Of a stretch of DNA of 64,000 nucleotides, positions 54,573 through 64,000 are shown in pieces. The DNA lies in the NCBI RefSeq assembly GCF_011764425.1, contig NZ_BLPF01000004.1, positions 372,001-436,000 on the forward strand, written 5' to 3'. A model generated the notes under the pieces. It was not told the DNA's origin. It saw nothing but the letters and a program-made list of their open reading frames with translations, and searched no databases. Numbering within the stretch: position 1 is the first letter of the stretch; the number at the start of each line of letters is the position of its first letter. Source of the stretch: Phytohabitans houttuyneae. Lineage in GTDB: Bacteria > Actinomycetota > Actinomycetes > Mycobacteriales > Micromonosporaceae. Made by a program: the position numbers and the translations under genes.

Positions 54573-55574
54573 GTGAAGGTGGCCCTGCTCGGGCCGGTTG
54601 CGTGGCGCACACCGCCGCGCCACTACGGGCCGTGGGAGCAGGTGACAAGTCTACTGGCCGAAGGTCTTGTCGCTCGCGGTGTAGATGTGACCCTTTTCGC
54701 CACGCTGGACTCGGTGACCTCGGCTCGCTTGGACGGAGTCTGCCCGCGTGGATACGCCGACGATCCCAGCGTGGACGGGCGGGTGTGTGAGGCGATGCAC
54801 GTCGCCCACGCGCTGGCCAGATCCGCGGAGTTCGACCTGATCCACAACCACCTGGACTGGTTGCCGCTGGCCTTCGCCGACCACTGCCGCGCTCCGCTGC
54901 TGACCACCGTCCACGGATTCTCCGGCGCGGGGATCCTGCCGGCGTACACGAAGGCGCGCTCGGCGTACGTGTCCATCTCCGACGCCGACCGCGCGGACGG
55001 GCTGGACTACCTCGCCACCGTGTACCACGGCGTTGATCTCGATGGGTTGCCGTTCACGCCCGTAGCGGGGCCAGGGCTGGTCGCTTTCGGCCGGGTGCAC
55101 CCGGACAAGGGCACCCATACGGCGATCGAGATCGCACGGGCGGCGGGCCGGCCGCTGACGATCTGCGGGATCGTCCAGGACGAGCGGTACTTCACCGAAC
55201 AGGTGGCACCACACGTCGACGGGGAGCGGGTCACCTTCCTGGGGTCGGTCGGGCCGCAGCGCCGCGGCGAGATCCTCGGTGCCAGCGCGGCCCTGCTGCA
55301 CCCGATCGCCTTCGACGAGCCGTTCGGCCTCTCGGTGGTGGAGTCGATGGCGTGCGGCACACCGGTGGTGGCGTACCGGCGCGGGTCGATGCCCGAGGTG
55401 GTCGACGAGGGCGTTACCGGGTTTCTGGTGGACACCGTCGAGCAGGCCGTCGCGGCCGTTGCGCGGATCGCCACGATCGACCGGGCGCGGTGCCGGGCCC
55501 AGGCCCGGAGCCGCTTCGACGCCGAGCGGATGGTGACCGACTACCTGCGCCTTTATCGCGACATCATTCGCTGA
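54573..55574 (+). CDS. GT4-family glycosyltransferase
   Basis: GTG 54573 starts directly with VALLGPVAWRTPPRHYGPWE, the N-terminal Rossmann strand of GT-B enzymes; there is no ribosome site, so the mRNA may be leaderless. 333 residues. Acceptor region: LIHNHLDWLPLAFAD. Donor domain: LVAFGRVHPDKGTHTAIEIA, and the nucleotide-sugar motif HPIAFDEPFGLSVVESMACG (EPFGL..E). It transfers a sugar from a nucleotide donor to an unknown acceptor. It is the first of two GT4 genes beside the GH130 operon. Confidence 0.9.
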   Translation: MKVALLGPVAWRTPPRHYGPWEQVTSLLAEGLVARGVDVTLFATLDSVTSARLDGVCPRGYADDPSVDGRVCEAMHVAHALARSAEFDLIHNHLDWLPLAFADHCRAPLLTTVHGFSGAGILPAYTKARSAYVSISDADRADGLDYLATVYHGVDLDGLPFTPVAGPGLVAFGRVHPDKGTHTAIEIARAAGRPLTICGIVQDERYFTEQVAPHVDGERVTFLGSVGPQRRGEILGASAALLHPIAFDEPFGLSVVESMACGTPVVAYRRGSMPEVVDEGVTGFLVDTVEQAVAAVARIATIDRARCRAQARSRFDAERMVTDYLRLYRDIIR

Positions 55575-55777
55575 CAGCCGCTGCTGATAGGCTCGACAAG
55601 TCGAGATTCTCCGAGGATCCGGCACAGGTTCGCGGCAGGCCAGATCCCCGCAGAGGCGGAGGTCGGCGCGCGCCCGTTCCGCTCGCCACACACGCTGGCC
55701 GGTGGGCGCCTTTCCACGCGTGAGGCACGCGAGCCACATACAGGTGGGTGCGGGCCGACAACCGGAAGGCACGGTAT

Positions 55778-56938
55778 ATGGCCGGCACCTACGGTTTTCT
55801 CAGCACACATCCGCCGACCCGATGCGGGCTGGCAACGTTCAACTCCGCTTTGGCGGCCCACCTCGTGCCCGGCGGCGCGTCCGGCGGCGTGGTGCGCGTC
55901 ACCACCGGCGGCGACGACGACGGCCGAGCGGAACGCACCCGCGTGAGAGGTCCGGGCGTCGTGCACACGTGGTCGGCGCGGAGCCGGACCGGCTGGTGGG
56001 CGGCGGCCGCGGCCCTCAACCGCTTCGACGTCGCGATCGTCCAGCACGAGTACGGCATCTACTCCGGACCCGACGGTGCGGACGTCCTGCCGCTGCTGCG
56101 CGAGCTCAACGTGCCCAGCATCGTGGTCCTGCATACCGTGCTCGCCCATCCCACCGCCCGGCAGAAGGCGCTGCTGGAGCAGATCGTGGCCGTGGCGGAT
56201 GCGGTCGTCACCATGACCGGTACGGCTCGCGACCGGCTCCTCATCGGCTACGCCGTCGACGGCGCCAAGGTCACCGTGATCCCGCACGGCACTGCCGACC
56301 ACGCCAGCGCACCGACCGAGACACGCCACCGTCCGCACCTGCTGACGTGGGGGCTGCTCGGGCCGGGCAAGGGCATCGAATGGGCGCTGCGGGCCGTCGC
56401 CCGGCTACGCGATCTTCAGCCGAGTCCCAGCTACAGCGTCGCCGGCAGGACTCACCCCAAGGTGCTCGAACACCAAGGGGAGGCATATCGCGAGAGCCTG
56501 CACCGGCTCGGCGCGATGCTGGGCATCAGCAATGCCGTCGACTACCAGCCGGTCTATCTCGACGAGACCGCCCTGGGCCGCCTGATCCGTTCAGCCGATG
56601 TCGTCGTGCTGCCGTACGACTCCCACGAACAGGTAACCTCCGGCGTCCTGATCGAGGCCGTAGCCGCCGGAGTCCCGGTCGTCGCCACCCACTTTCCGCA
56701 CGCTGTGGAGCTGCTCACCGACGGCCCCGGTCTGCTCGTCCCGCACCGCGATCCGGCGGCACTTTCCGCCGCCATCCGGCGGGTCCTGACCGAGCCGGGC
56801 CTGGCCGCAAGCCTCACCAATCGCACCTATTCGCTGGCCCCGACGCTGCTGTGGCCCGCGGTCGCGGCGCGCTACGAGGCGCTCGCCGAGCGGGTCCTCG
56901 CCGCCCGCCCGCCGGCCGTCGCCGCGGCACAGAGATGA
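55778..56938 (+). CDS. GT4-family glycosyltransferase, first gene of the GH130 operon
   Basis: ATG 55778 with GGAAGG gives 386 residues. N-terminus YGFLSTHPPTRCGLATFNSA, with the conserved PPTRCGLA loop of this subgroup. Middle: VAIVQHEYGIYSGPDG, TWGLLGPGKGIEWALRAVA. Donor-site region: VLPYDSHEQVTSGVLIEAVA (the E in LIEAVA takes the ExxxxE role). Its TGA overlaps the ATG of the next gene. The subgroup is commonly adjacent to GH130 genes and probably builds a mannose-type oligosaccharide. Confidence 0.88.
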   Translation: MAGTYGFLSTHPPTRCGLATFNSALAAHLVPGGASGGVVRVTTGGDDDGRAERTRVRGPGVVHTWSARSRTGWWAAAAALNRFDVAIVQHEYGIYSGPDGADVLPLLRELNVPSIVVLHTVLAHPTARQKALLEQIVAVADAVVTMTGTARDRLLIGYAVDGAKVTVIPHGTADHASAPTETRHRPHLLTWGLLGPGKGIEWALRAVARLRDLQPSPSYSVAGRTHPKVLEHQGEAYRESLHRLGAMLGISNAVDYQPVYLDETALGRLIRSADVVVLPYDSHEQVTSGVLIEAVAAGVPVVATHFPHAVELLTDGPGLLVPHRDPAALSAAIRRVLTEPGLAASLTNRTYSLAPTLLWPAVAARYEALAERVLAARPPAVAAAQR

Positions 56939-57975
56939 CCGCTCCGAGCGTCGCCAAGCCCGCCGCCCGCCTCGCCGTGCCCGCTCCCAGCTTCGCGCAC
57001 CTTTCGCGGTTGAGCGACGGCACCGGCCTGTTCGAGCACGCGCGGCACGCCACCGTACGCCGCCAACACGGCTACTGCACCGACGACGTGGCCCGCGGAC
57101 TCGTCGTCACCAGCCGCGAACCCGACCCGCCCGCCGAAGTGCTGCGACTCGCGGAGTGCTACCTGAGCTTCCTCACCCACGCCCAGGACAGCAGCGGCGC
57201 CTTCCACAACCGGCTCGCACACGACCGGCGTTGGACCGACAAGCCCGGCGTCGGCGACTGGTGGGGGCGGGCCCTGTGGGGCCTCGGCACCGCGGCCGTC
57301 CGCAGTCCCGCTCGCTGGATACGTGACGAGGCCCTCACCGCCTTCACTCTCGGCGCTGCCCGGCGGTCGCTCGCGCCGCGCGCCATGACGTTCGCCGGGC
57401 TCGGCGCCGCCGAACTGCTCCGCGTCCATCCGGACAACACCGTCGCGGCCGCCCTGCTCTCTGACGCCGCCACCGCCGTCGGCGCCCCGGGCGACGGCCC
57501 GAACTGGCCGTGGCCGCAACCTCGCCTGTCATATGCGAACGCCGCCCTCGCCGAGGTCGTCATCGCCGCCGGGCACCTGAGCGCCGAAGGCCCGCTGCTC
57601 GATGCCGGCCTGCGCATGCTGACCTGGCTACGCGACATCCAGCTTTCCGACGGCCGGCTCTCGGTCATCCCGGCCGGTGGGTGGCACCGGCACGCCCCGC
57701 GGACCCGGTACGACCAGCAACCGATCGAGGTGGCCGCCCTCGCCGACGCATGTGCCACCGCCGCCGCGGCTACCGGCGACCCCGCCTGGGACACCGGTGT
57801 ACGGCAGGCTGTCGCCTGGTTTCTCGGCGACAACGACGCCGGTACACCGATGTGGGACCCCGAGACGGGCGGCGGCTACGACGGCCTGACCCCGCACGGG
57901 CCCAACCTCAACCAAGGAGCCGAGTCCACCCTCGCCCTCCTCTCCACCCTGCAACACGCACGGCGATGGTCATGA
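56935..57975 (+). CDS. Predicted alpha/alpha-barrel glycan enzyme or glycosyltransferase partner
   Basis: ATG 56935 overlaps the previous stop (ATGA). 346 residues of mostly Ala-rich helices in pairs (ALWGLGTAAVRSPARWIRDE, ALTAFTLGAARRSLAPRAMT, LAALADACATAAAA-like segments), typical of (alpha/alpha)6 barrels. Conserved-looking acidic/aromatic spots are GYCTDDVARGL near the N-terminus and DNDAGTPMWDPETGGGYDGL near the end. I do not know a named activity. Position between GT4 and GH130 with double coupling shows that all three act on the same glycan. Confidence 0.7.
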   Translation: MTAPSVAKPAARLAVPAPSFAHLSRLSDGTGLFEHARHATVRRQHGYCTDDVARGLVVTSREPDPPAEVLRLAECYLSFLTHAQDSSGAFHNRLAHDRRWTDKPGVGDWWGRALWGLGTAAVRSPARWIRDEALTAFTLGAARRSLAPRAMTFAGLGAAELLRVHPDNTVAAALLSDAATAVGAPGDGPNWPWPQPRLSYANAALAEVVIAAGHLSAEGPLLDAGLRMLTWLRDIQLSDGRLSVIPAGGWHRHAPRTRYDQQPIEVAALADACATAAAATGDPAWDTGVRQAVAWFLGDNDAGTPMWDPETGGGYDGLTPHGPNLNQGAESTLALLSTLQHARRWS

Positions 57976-59444
57976 CCGACACACACCCGGACCTGGCCGT
58001 CCGGCTTGACGCCACCCTGCCTCCGGACCCGCGACGGGTGATCGTCAAACTCTTCGTGCCCGGTGAGGACGCCGCCCTGGTGCGCAGCCGCGCCTCCGCC
58101 CTCATCCAACGGATCGCACAACTCGGCGAGGACGAGACGAGCCAGCTGCTGAGCCAGACGCTGAAGCGGTTCGCTGGCCGGCACCACGACCTCGAATCGA
58201 CCTTCCTGCACCACTACGACCTCGTCCACCACCGGGTCGATCGGACCAGCGACCTGACCGCCACGGCCCGTCTCCTCGTCGGCGCCTACTTCAGCCACGA
58301 GTACGCCGTGGAAGCAGCCGCCCTGTGCAACCCGTCGATGGTGCCGCACCCCGACCAGTCCAAACTGGACACCGGGCAGCTCCGCGTCGCGGTCAGCCTG
58401 CGCCAGATCGGCGAGGGCCACCTGTCCTCCATCGGCTTTGCCACCGCGGTCATCGGCCCCGGCGGCCGCCTCACCGTCGCCGACCGGTCCGGACCGCTGG
58501 CGACCGGCCAGCGCGCCAGCGCCCGCCACCGGCGGGACCTGCTCGCCGCCGGACTGACCGAGGAAGGGTGGGACAACGAGGTATCGGCGACAGTGCTCGG
58601 ATCCCTGCCCGAGCGCTTCGACGACGACGACTTCGAACGGGCGCTCGGCCGCATCCCCACCGACCTGCTCACCCGCGCCACCACCCACGGCACGCTCGAA
58701 CAGCTGCGCCGCATCGTCGCCGACAGCTACACAATGACCTTCCGGGCCGACGTCCCGCTGCACCAGCGGGTGCTCTGGCCGGCCACGGCCGCCGAGAGCA
58801 ACGGGATGGAGGACGCCCGCTTCGTCAAGTTCACCGGTGACGACGGCATGTCCGCGTATCGCGCCACGTACACCGCCTACGACGGTCGGCACATCGCCGC
58901 TCGCATGCTCACCAGCGACAACCTGGACCACTTCCAGGTGACCCCGATGCGGGGGCCGGGCGTGCGCAACAAGGGCGTCGCGCTGTTTCCGCGTACCGTC
59001 GGCGGCCGCCACCTCGCGCTGTGCCGCTCCGACGGCGAGACCATCGGCCTGACCGCCCTCGACGACGCCAACCGCTGGCAGCCATCGGTGCCGCTGCACG
59101 GCCCCCGCCGCGGCTGGGAGCTGATCCAGGTCGGCAACTGCGGATCACCGATCGAGACCGCCGCCGGCTGGCTCGTGCTCACCCACGGCGTCGGCCCGAT
59201 GCGCCGGTACGCCATCGGCGGCCTTCTGCTCGACCTGCAGCGGCCCGACCGCGTGATCGCCGAGCTGCCCGGCGCGCTGCTCGCTCCCAGTGACACCGAA
59301 CGGGACGGCTACGTGCCCAACGTCGTCTACTCCTGCGGCGCCCTGTTGCACGCCGGCACCCTGTGGCTCCCGTACGGGGCAAGTGACGCCCGGGTCGAGT
59401 TCGCCACGATCCCGCTCGCCACACTCATCGACGCGATGGTATAG
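57972..59444 (+). CDS. GH130-family phosphorylase/glycosidase
   Basis: ATG 57972 overlaps the TGA of the previous gene (ATG 57966 also possible). 490 residues. The GH130 five-blade propeller is recognised by AESNGMEDARFVKF (catalytic Asp in MEDAR), YRATYTAYDGRHIAARMLTS, VRNKGVALFPRTVGGRHLAL and LVLTHGVGPMRRYAIGGLLL. The N-terminal ~170 residues are a helical extension found in the larger GH130 members. Family members phosphorolyse or hydrolyse beta-mannosides; which applies is not decidable here. Confidence 0.9.
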   Translation: MTDTHPDLAVRLDATLPPDPRRVIVKLFVPGEDAALVRSRASALIQRIAQLGEDETSQLLSQTLKRFAGRHHDLESTFLHHYDLVHHRVDRTSDLTATARLLVGAYFSHEYAVEAAALCNPSMVPHPDQSKLDTGQLRVAVSLRQIGEGHLSSIGFATAVIGPGGRLTVADRSGPLATGQRASARHRRDLLAAGLTEEGWDNEVSATVLGSLPERFDDDDFERALGRIPTDLLTRATTHGTLEQLRRIVADSYTMTFRADVPLHQRVLWPATAAESNGMEDARFVKFTGDDGMSAYRATYTAYDGRHIAARMLTSDNLDHFQVTPMRGPGVRNKGVALFPRTVGGRHLALCRSDGETIGLTALDDANRWQPSVPLHGPRRGWELIQVGNCGSPIETAAGWLVLTHGVGPMRRYAIGGLLLDLQRPDRVIAELPGALLAPSDTERDGYVPNVVYSCGALLHAGTLWLPYGASDARVEFATIPLATLIDAMV

Positions 59445-59485
59445 ACGCGGCCCAGGCGCGGTGTTCGCGCTGCCCGGGCCGCGTC
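59444..59485. terminator. Convergent terminator hairpin
   Basis: GACGCGGCCC and GGGCCGCGTC form a 10-bp stem around a 22-nt loop between the GH130 and GroEL stops. Confidence 0.6.
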
Positions 59486-59492
59486 CGCGTGG

Positions 59493-61208
<1,716 letters not shown>

Positions 61209-61356
61209 CTACAGTGCAACACCAATGCCCCCGTAGCACAAGAGACAGCCGCGGTAACCCGCCTCCGGTCGCCGATCGGCCACTGGACCAAAGCGAAACG
61301 GTCGCCTCGATCACCGACTGCTGTGGTGAATCAGACGACCGTGCCCATGTGCGGTG

Positions 61357-61399
61357 TGCCCCCGGCAGGATTCGAACCTGCGCTCCCGCCTCCGGAGGG
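61357..61399 (-). other. 3' half of a tRNA-Arg(CCG): probable attachment site (att)
   Basis: On the minus strand the sequence has a perfect 5-bp T stem (GCAGG-TTCGAAT-CCTGC), the acceptor 3' strand CGGGGGC with discriminator A, a 4-nt variable loop, and an anticodon loop with T before CCG (Arg). The matching 5' acceptor strand GCCCCCG and D arm are absent; similarity ends in the anticodon stem. Partial tRNAs covering the anticodon loop to the 3' end are the usual att product of tRNA-targeting integrases. By this geometry the integrated element lies at higher coordinates. Confidence 0.7.
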
Positions 61400-61688
61400 C
61401 TCGGCTCCAGCGCGTGTCGTTTAGCATCGCTGACCTGCGCAAACACCTGCACTGCCGCGAGCCGGTCACTAGAGGTTCGGCACGCATTCGGCACAGTTCG
61501 GTGGGCACGGCCGAGCCGCGCCGGGCAGACGCGACTCCCACGCTGTCGGTACGGTTCTGTACGCGGCGGACGTTGGCCGGCGCGACCTGACCTGGGTTGG
61601 TCGGCGCGATTGCCCCGTGGCTCCCCGTGCTCTCCCGTTGTTTGTCGCGCTCATCTGGCACAGGTCTTTGGCACACTCGGCTATGGGG
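61400..61688. other. Intergenic flank of att site with short repeats
   Basis: No gene is visible. The stretch contains repeated GGCAC-type words (TTCGGCACGCATTCGGCACA near 61475, TGGCACAGGTCTTTGGCACA near 61655) resembling integrase arm-type sites beside an att core. No integrase gene is present in the window. Confidence 0.4.
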
Positions 61689-64000
61689 TTAGCGTTCTTC
61701 TTGAGCGGGTTCGCTATCGGCCTGTCCCCGCCAGTAGGCGATGTTGTGGCGGGTGGTCAGCGTGTTGGGGTGGTCTGGGCCGAGCACCCGCAGACGGTCG
61801 GCGAGCAGTTCCTCGAACGCCTGGGCGGCACCGGCCGGATCCCCGGCCTCCCCCGCCCGTAGGCGATGTTGCCGCGGGTGGTCAGCGTGTCGGGGTGGTC
61901 CGGGCCGAGCACCCGCAGGTTGTCGGCCAGCAGTTCCTCGAACGCGTGGGCGGCACCGGCCGGATCCCCGGCCTCCCCCGCCACCGGGCGATGTTGTGGC
62001 GGGTGGTCAGCGTGTCGGGGTGGTCCGGGCCGAGCACCCGCAGCTGGTCGGCGAGCAGCTCCTCGAACGCCTGGGCGGCGCCGGCCGGATCCCCGGCCTG
62101 CCCCCGCCCGTAGGCGATGTTGTGGCGGGTGGTCAGCGTGTGGGGGTGGTCCGGGCCGAGCACCCGCAGCTCGTCGGTGAGCAGTTCCTCGAAGGCCTGG
62201 GCGGCACCGGCCGGATCCCCGGCCTGCCCCCGCCACCGGGCGATGTTGTGGCGGGTGGTCAGCGTGTGGGGGTGGTCCGGGCCGAGCACCCGCAGGTAGT
62301 CGGCCAGCAGTTCCTCGAACGCCTGGGCGGCACCGGCCGGATCCCCGGCCTGCCCCCGCCCGTAGGCGATGTTGTGGCGGGTGGTCAGCGTGTGGGGGTG
62401 GTCCGGGCCGAGCACCCGCAGGTTGTCGGTGAGCAGTTCCTCGAACGCGTGGGCGGCACCGGCCGGATCCCCGGCCTGCCCCCGCCAGTCGGCGATGTTG
62501 TGGCGGGTGGTCAGCGTGTCGGGGTGGTCCGGGCCGAGCACCCGCAGCTGGTCGGTGAGCAGCTCCTCGAACGCCTGGGCGGCGCCGGCCGGATCCCCGG
62601 CCTGCCCCGCCAGTCGGCGATGTTGTGGCGGGTGGTCAGCGTGTGGGGGTGGTCCGGGCCGAGCACCCGGACTGCCTCGGTGTGCAGTTGCTGGAAGTGG
62701 GCGCGGGCGGCGGCGACTTGCCCGATCTCGCCCAAGCTGTTGCCGGCTTGGAAGAGCAGTGGGTGGGCGTCGGGTTCGCCGTTTGGGGTGTGCCAGAGGT
62801 GGTTGCCGGCGGTGGTTGTCAGGGCGGTGGTGTTGGCGCGTAGGAGTTGACCGAGGCGGGCGGTGTGGGTGTCGCGTTCGATGGCTGGCCACAGCTGCAC
62901 GAGTGCGTCGGCGGCGGTGTGGGTTAGCTGGGGGTGCTGGTTGTTGGGGGTGGCTTCGGCGACGACGCGTTGGACCAGGGCGTGTACCCGGATCAGGGTG
63001 ATGTCGGTGTCGGGGTCGTGGACGGTGTCGGCCAGGCCGAGCCGGAACAGGGTGCGGGTGGTGTCGTCGGCGTCGTCGGCGTCGACGTCCCGGTCGAGGG
63101 TGTGCTGGTAGTGGGTGAGGGCGGCGGTGGTGGTGAACAGGTTGGCGGGGATGCCGTTGGCGTCCAGGAGCGCGGCCAGCCTGAGGATCTGGGTGGCCAA
63201 TTGGTCGGTGTCGGTGTCGGCCTGGGTGATGGACAGTGCCCAGGTTTCGGTGACGGCTCGTTGTTGTTCGTCGGGCAGGGTGTTGGGGTGCAGCCGTTCC
63301 AGTCGGCGTTGCCGCAGGCGGGTGCGGTAGGCGGCGCAGGTCAGGTCGAGGTCCAGGATGTATGCGGCGGCCTGTGCCAAGGCGATAGGCAGGTACCCGA
63401 GGTCGGCGGCCAGCTGGTCTGCCTCGGCCAGGCGCTGTGCGGTGTCGCCGAGTTGCCCGGCCAGGTAGGCGTTTGCTTCGACGGGGGTGAACACCCCGAC
63501 GTCGATCAACTGGCGTCCGGCTAGCAGGGCGGTGTCGCGGCGGCGGGTGGTCGCGATGGTGCGGCCGGTGGCGGTGTCCGGTGGCCATAGCCCGGTCAGG
63601 TCGGTCGGGTCGGTGATGTCGTCCAGCACCAGTAGCCACCGGCGGCCGGTGCCGGCCAGCCAGGCCATGAGCCGGTCGGCGGCGTGCTGCGGGTTCGAAT
63701 CGTCGATGCCGGTCAGGTCGGCGGCCGCCCGGGCGTAGGTGTCGATGATGGTGGTGCGGCTGCTGGCGGTGACCCAGATCAGCAGGTCGAGTTGGCTGGT
63801 GTCCCATAGGCGGGTGGCCAGGTTCGCGGCCAGTTGGGTTTTGCCGACCCCGCCCATCCCGGCCAACACCTGACACACCACGGTGGTGCCGCCACCGGTG
63901 ACCGCGGCGGTCAGCAGCCCGTCAGCGGGGCGTGGCTGCCGGCCGTGCGCGAGTCGTGGTACTGCCCCGACCCGGTGCGGCCAGCTGACCGTCGGCCGGT
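61689..64000 (-). CDS. STAND NTPase (NB-ARC-like) with TPR array, 5' end outside window, three frameshifts
   Basis: The frame is open to the right edge. The NTPase has Walker A GMGGVGKTQLA, Walker B RRWLLVLDDI, sensor ATTRRRDT and the helical GYLPIALAQAAAYI (GLPL-type). Winged-helix-like segments follow, then TPR repeats (AFEELL..LRVLGPDHPHTLTTRHN). Three single-base losses in G/C runs break the frame within the repeats, where units measure 125 instead of 126 bp. With these restored the protein ends RGQADSEPAQEER at 61689. STAND proteins with TPRs act as signal-triggered switches, often in conflict or defence; the effector domain would lie outside the window. Confidence 0.82.
61741..62680 (-). 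repeat. 126-bp tandem repeat array encoding TPR units
   Basis: The word ATGTTG in the repeat occurs at 61741, 61866, 61991, 62117, 62243, 62369, 62495 and 62620. Spacing is 125, 125, 126, 126, 126, 126 and 125 bp. Each unit encodes a 42-residue TPR. Units are nearly identical at DNA level, differing mainly in the DQL/DNL/DYL/DEL and DWRG/YGRG/RWRG positions, so the array has expanded or homogenised recently. Confidence 0.9.

Noticed and set aside
61741..62680. Regular repeats as a CRISPR array
   Set aside because: Units are 126 bp, contiguous and coding (TPR); no short repeats with unique spacers are present anywhere in the window.
61882..63876. 664-codon frame on the same strand as the STAND gene
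   Set aside because: Its first ~450 residues are a Pro/Arg/His-rich shadow; only its end is the true TPR frame, reached through a single-base frameshift.

Overview
The window is high-GC DNA with GTG/TTG starts, many 4-base stop/start overlaps (ATGA, GTGA), Tat-type signals, and PPOX/F420-type, LuxR-LAL, GAF-ANTAR, STAS and SigB/SigF-type families. This suggests a filamentous actinobacterium, most likely of the Micromonosporaceae (Actinoplanes, Phytohabitans or Dactylosporangium type). The genus is inferred from gene style only.

Layout. 0-9.3 kb: a secreted-protein tail, a Tat-type FAD oxidoreductase, a secreted glycosidase-like protein, a crippled HMG-CoA lyase, a zinc alcohol dehydrogenase/aldehyde dehydrogenase pair and an SPFH protein. 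9.7-12.9 kb: a copper-efflux operon (secreted protein plus CopA-type ATPase) behind a perfect CsoR-type palindrome. 12.9-18.6 kb: two unknown genes, a FAD monooxygenase and a large LuxR-LAL regulator. 19.2-22.6 kb: small housekeeping and stress enzymes and an ArsR-SRPBCC pair with tandem operators. 22.6-23.8 kb: a patch of gene fragments (GH5, LacI, others). 23.8-32.8 kb: secreted hydrolases (M28 peptidase, GH19 chitinase, GH71/99-like), a Ser/Thr kinase translationally coupled to an MFS transporter, an S41 protease, and RNase HI.

32.8-61.2 kb reads as a general-stress island: STAS antagonists, an RsbW-like ATPase, a SigB/SigF-type sigma factor, GAF-ANTAR regulators, CsbD, BON and LapA proteins, DUF5994 proteins, an Na+/H+ antiporter, a desaturase, a lipid kinase, an Acg-type nitroreductase, transketolase, a coupled GT4/barrel/GH130 glycan operon and GroEL under CIRCE. 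Its start is built on a ~1 kb inverted duplication (LapA-like plus DUF5994) around a STAS gene. A conserved leader occurs at three loci, and GATTRG-N13-GGGTA-type promoters precede at least two genes.

61.36 kb to the right edge: the 3' half of a tRNA-Arg(CCG), typical of an integration site, followed by a STAND NTPase whose C-terminus is a near-identical 126-bp tandem repeat array. This part is probably inside an integrated element that continues beyond the window.

Two kinds of damage recur. First, at least eleven single-base losses, mostly in C/G runs, split otherwise complete genes; restoring one base each gives full-length family products. Second, several genes lack internal segments (HMG-CoA lyase, GH5, an alpha/beta hydrolase, probably an 8.0 kb protein). 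The first kind may be sequencing error; the second is either real decay or misassembly.
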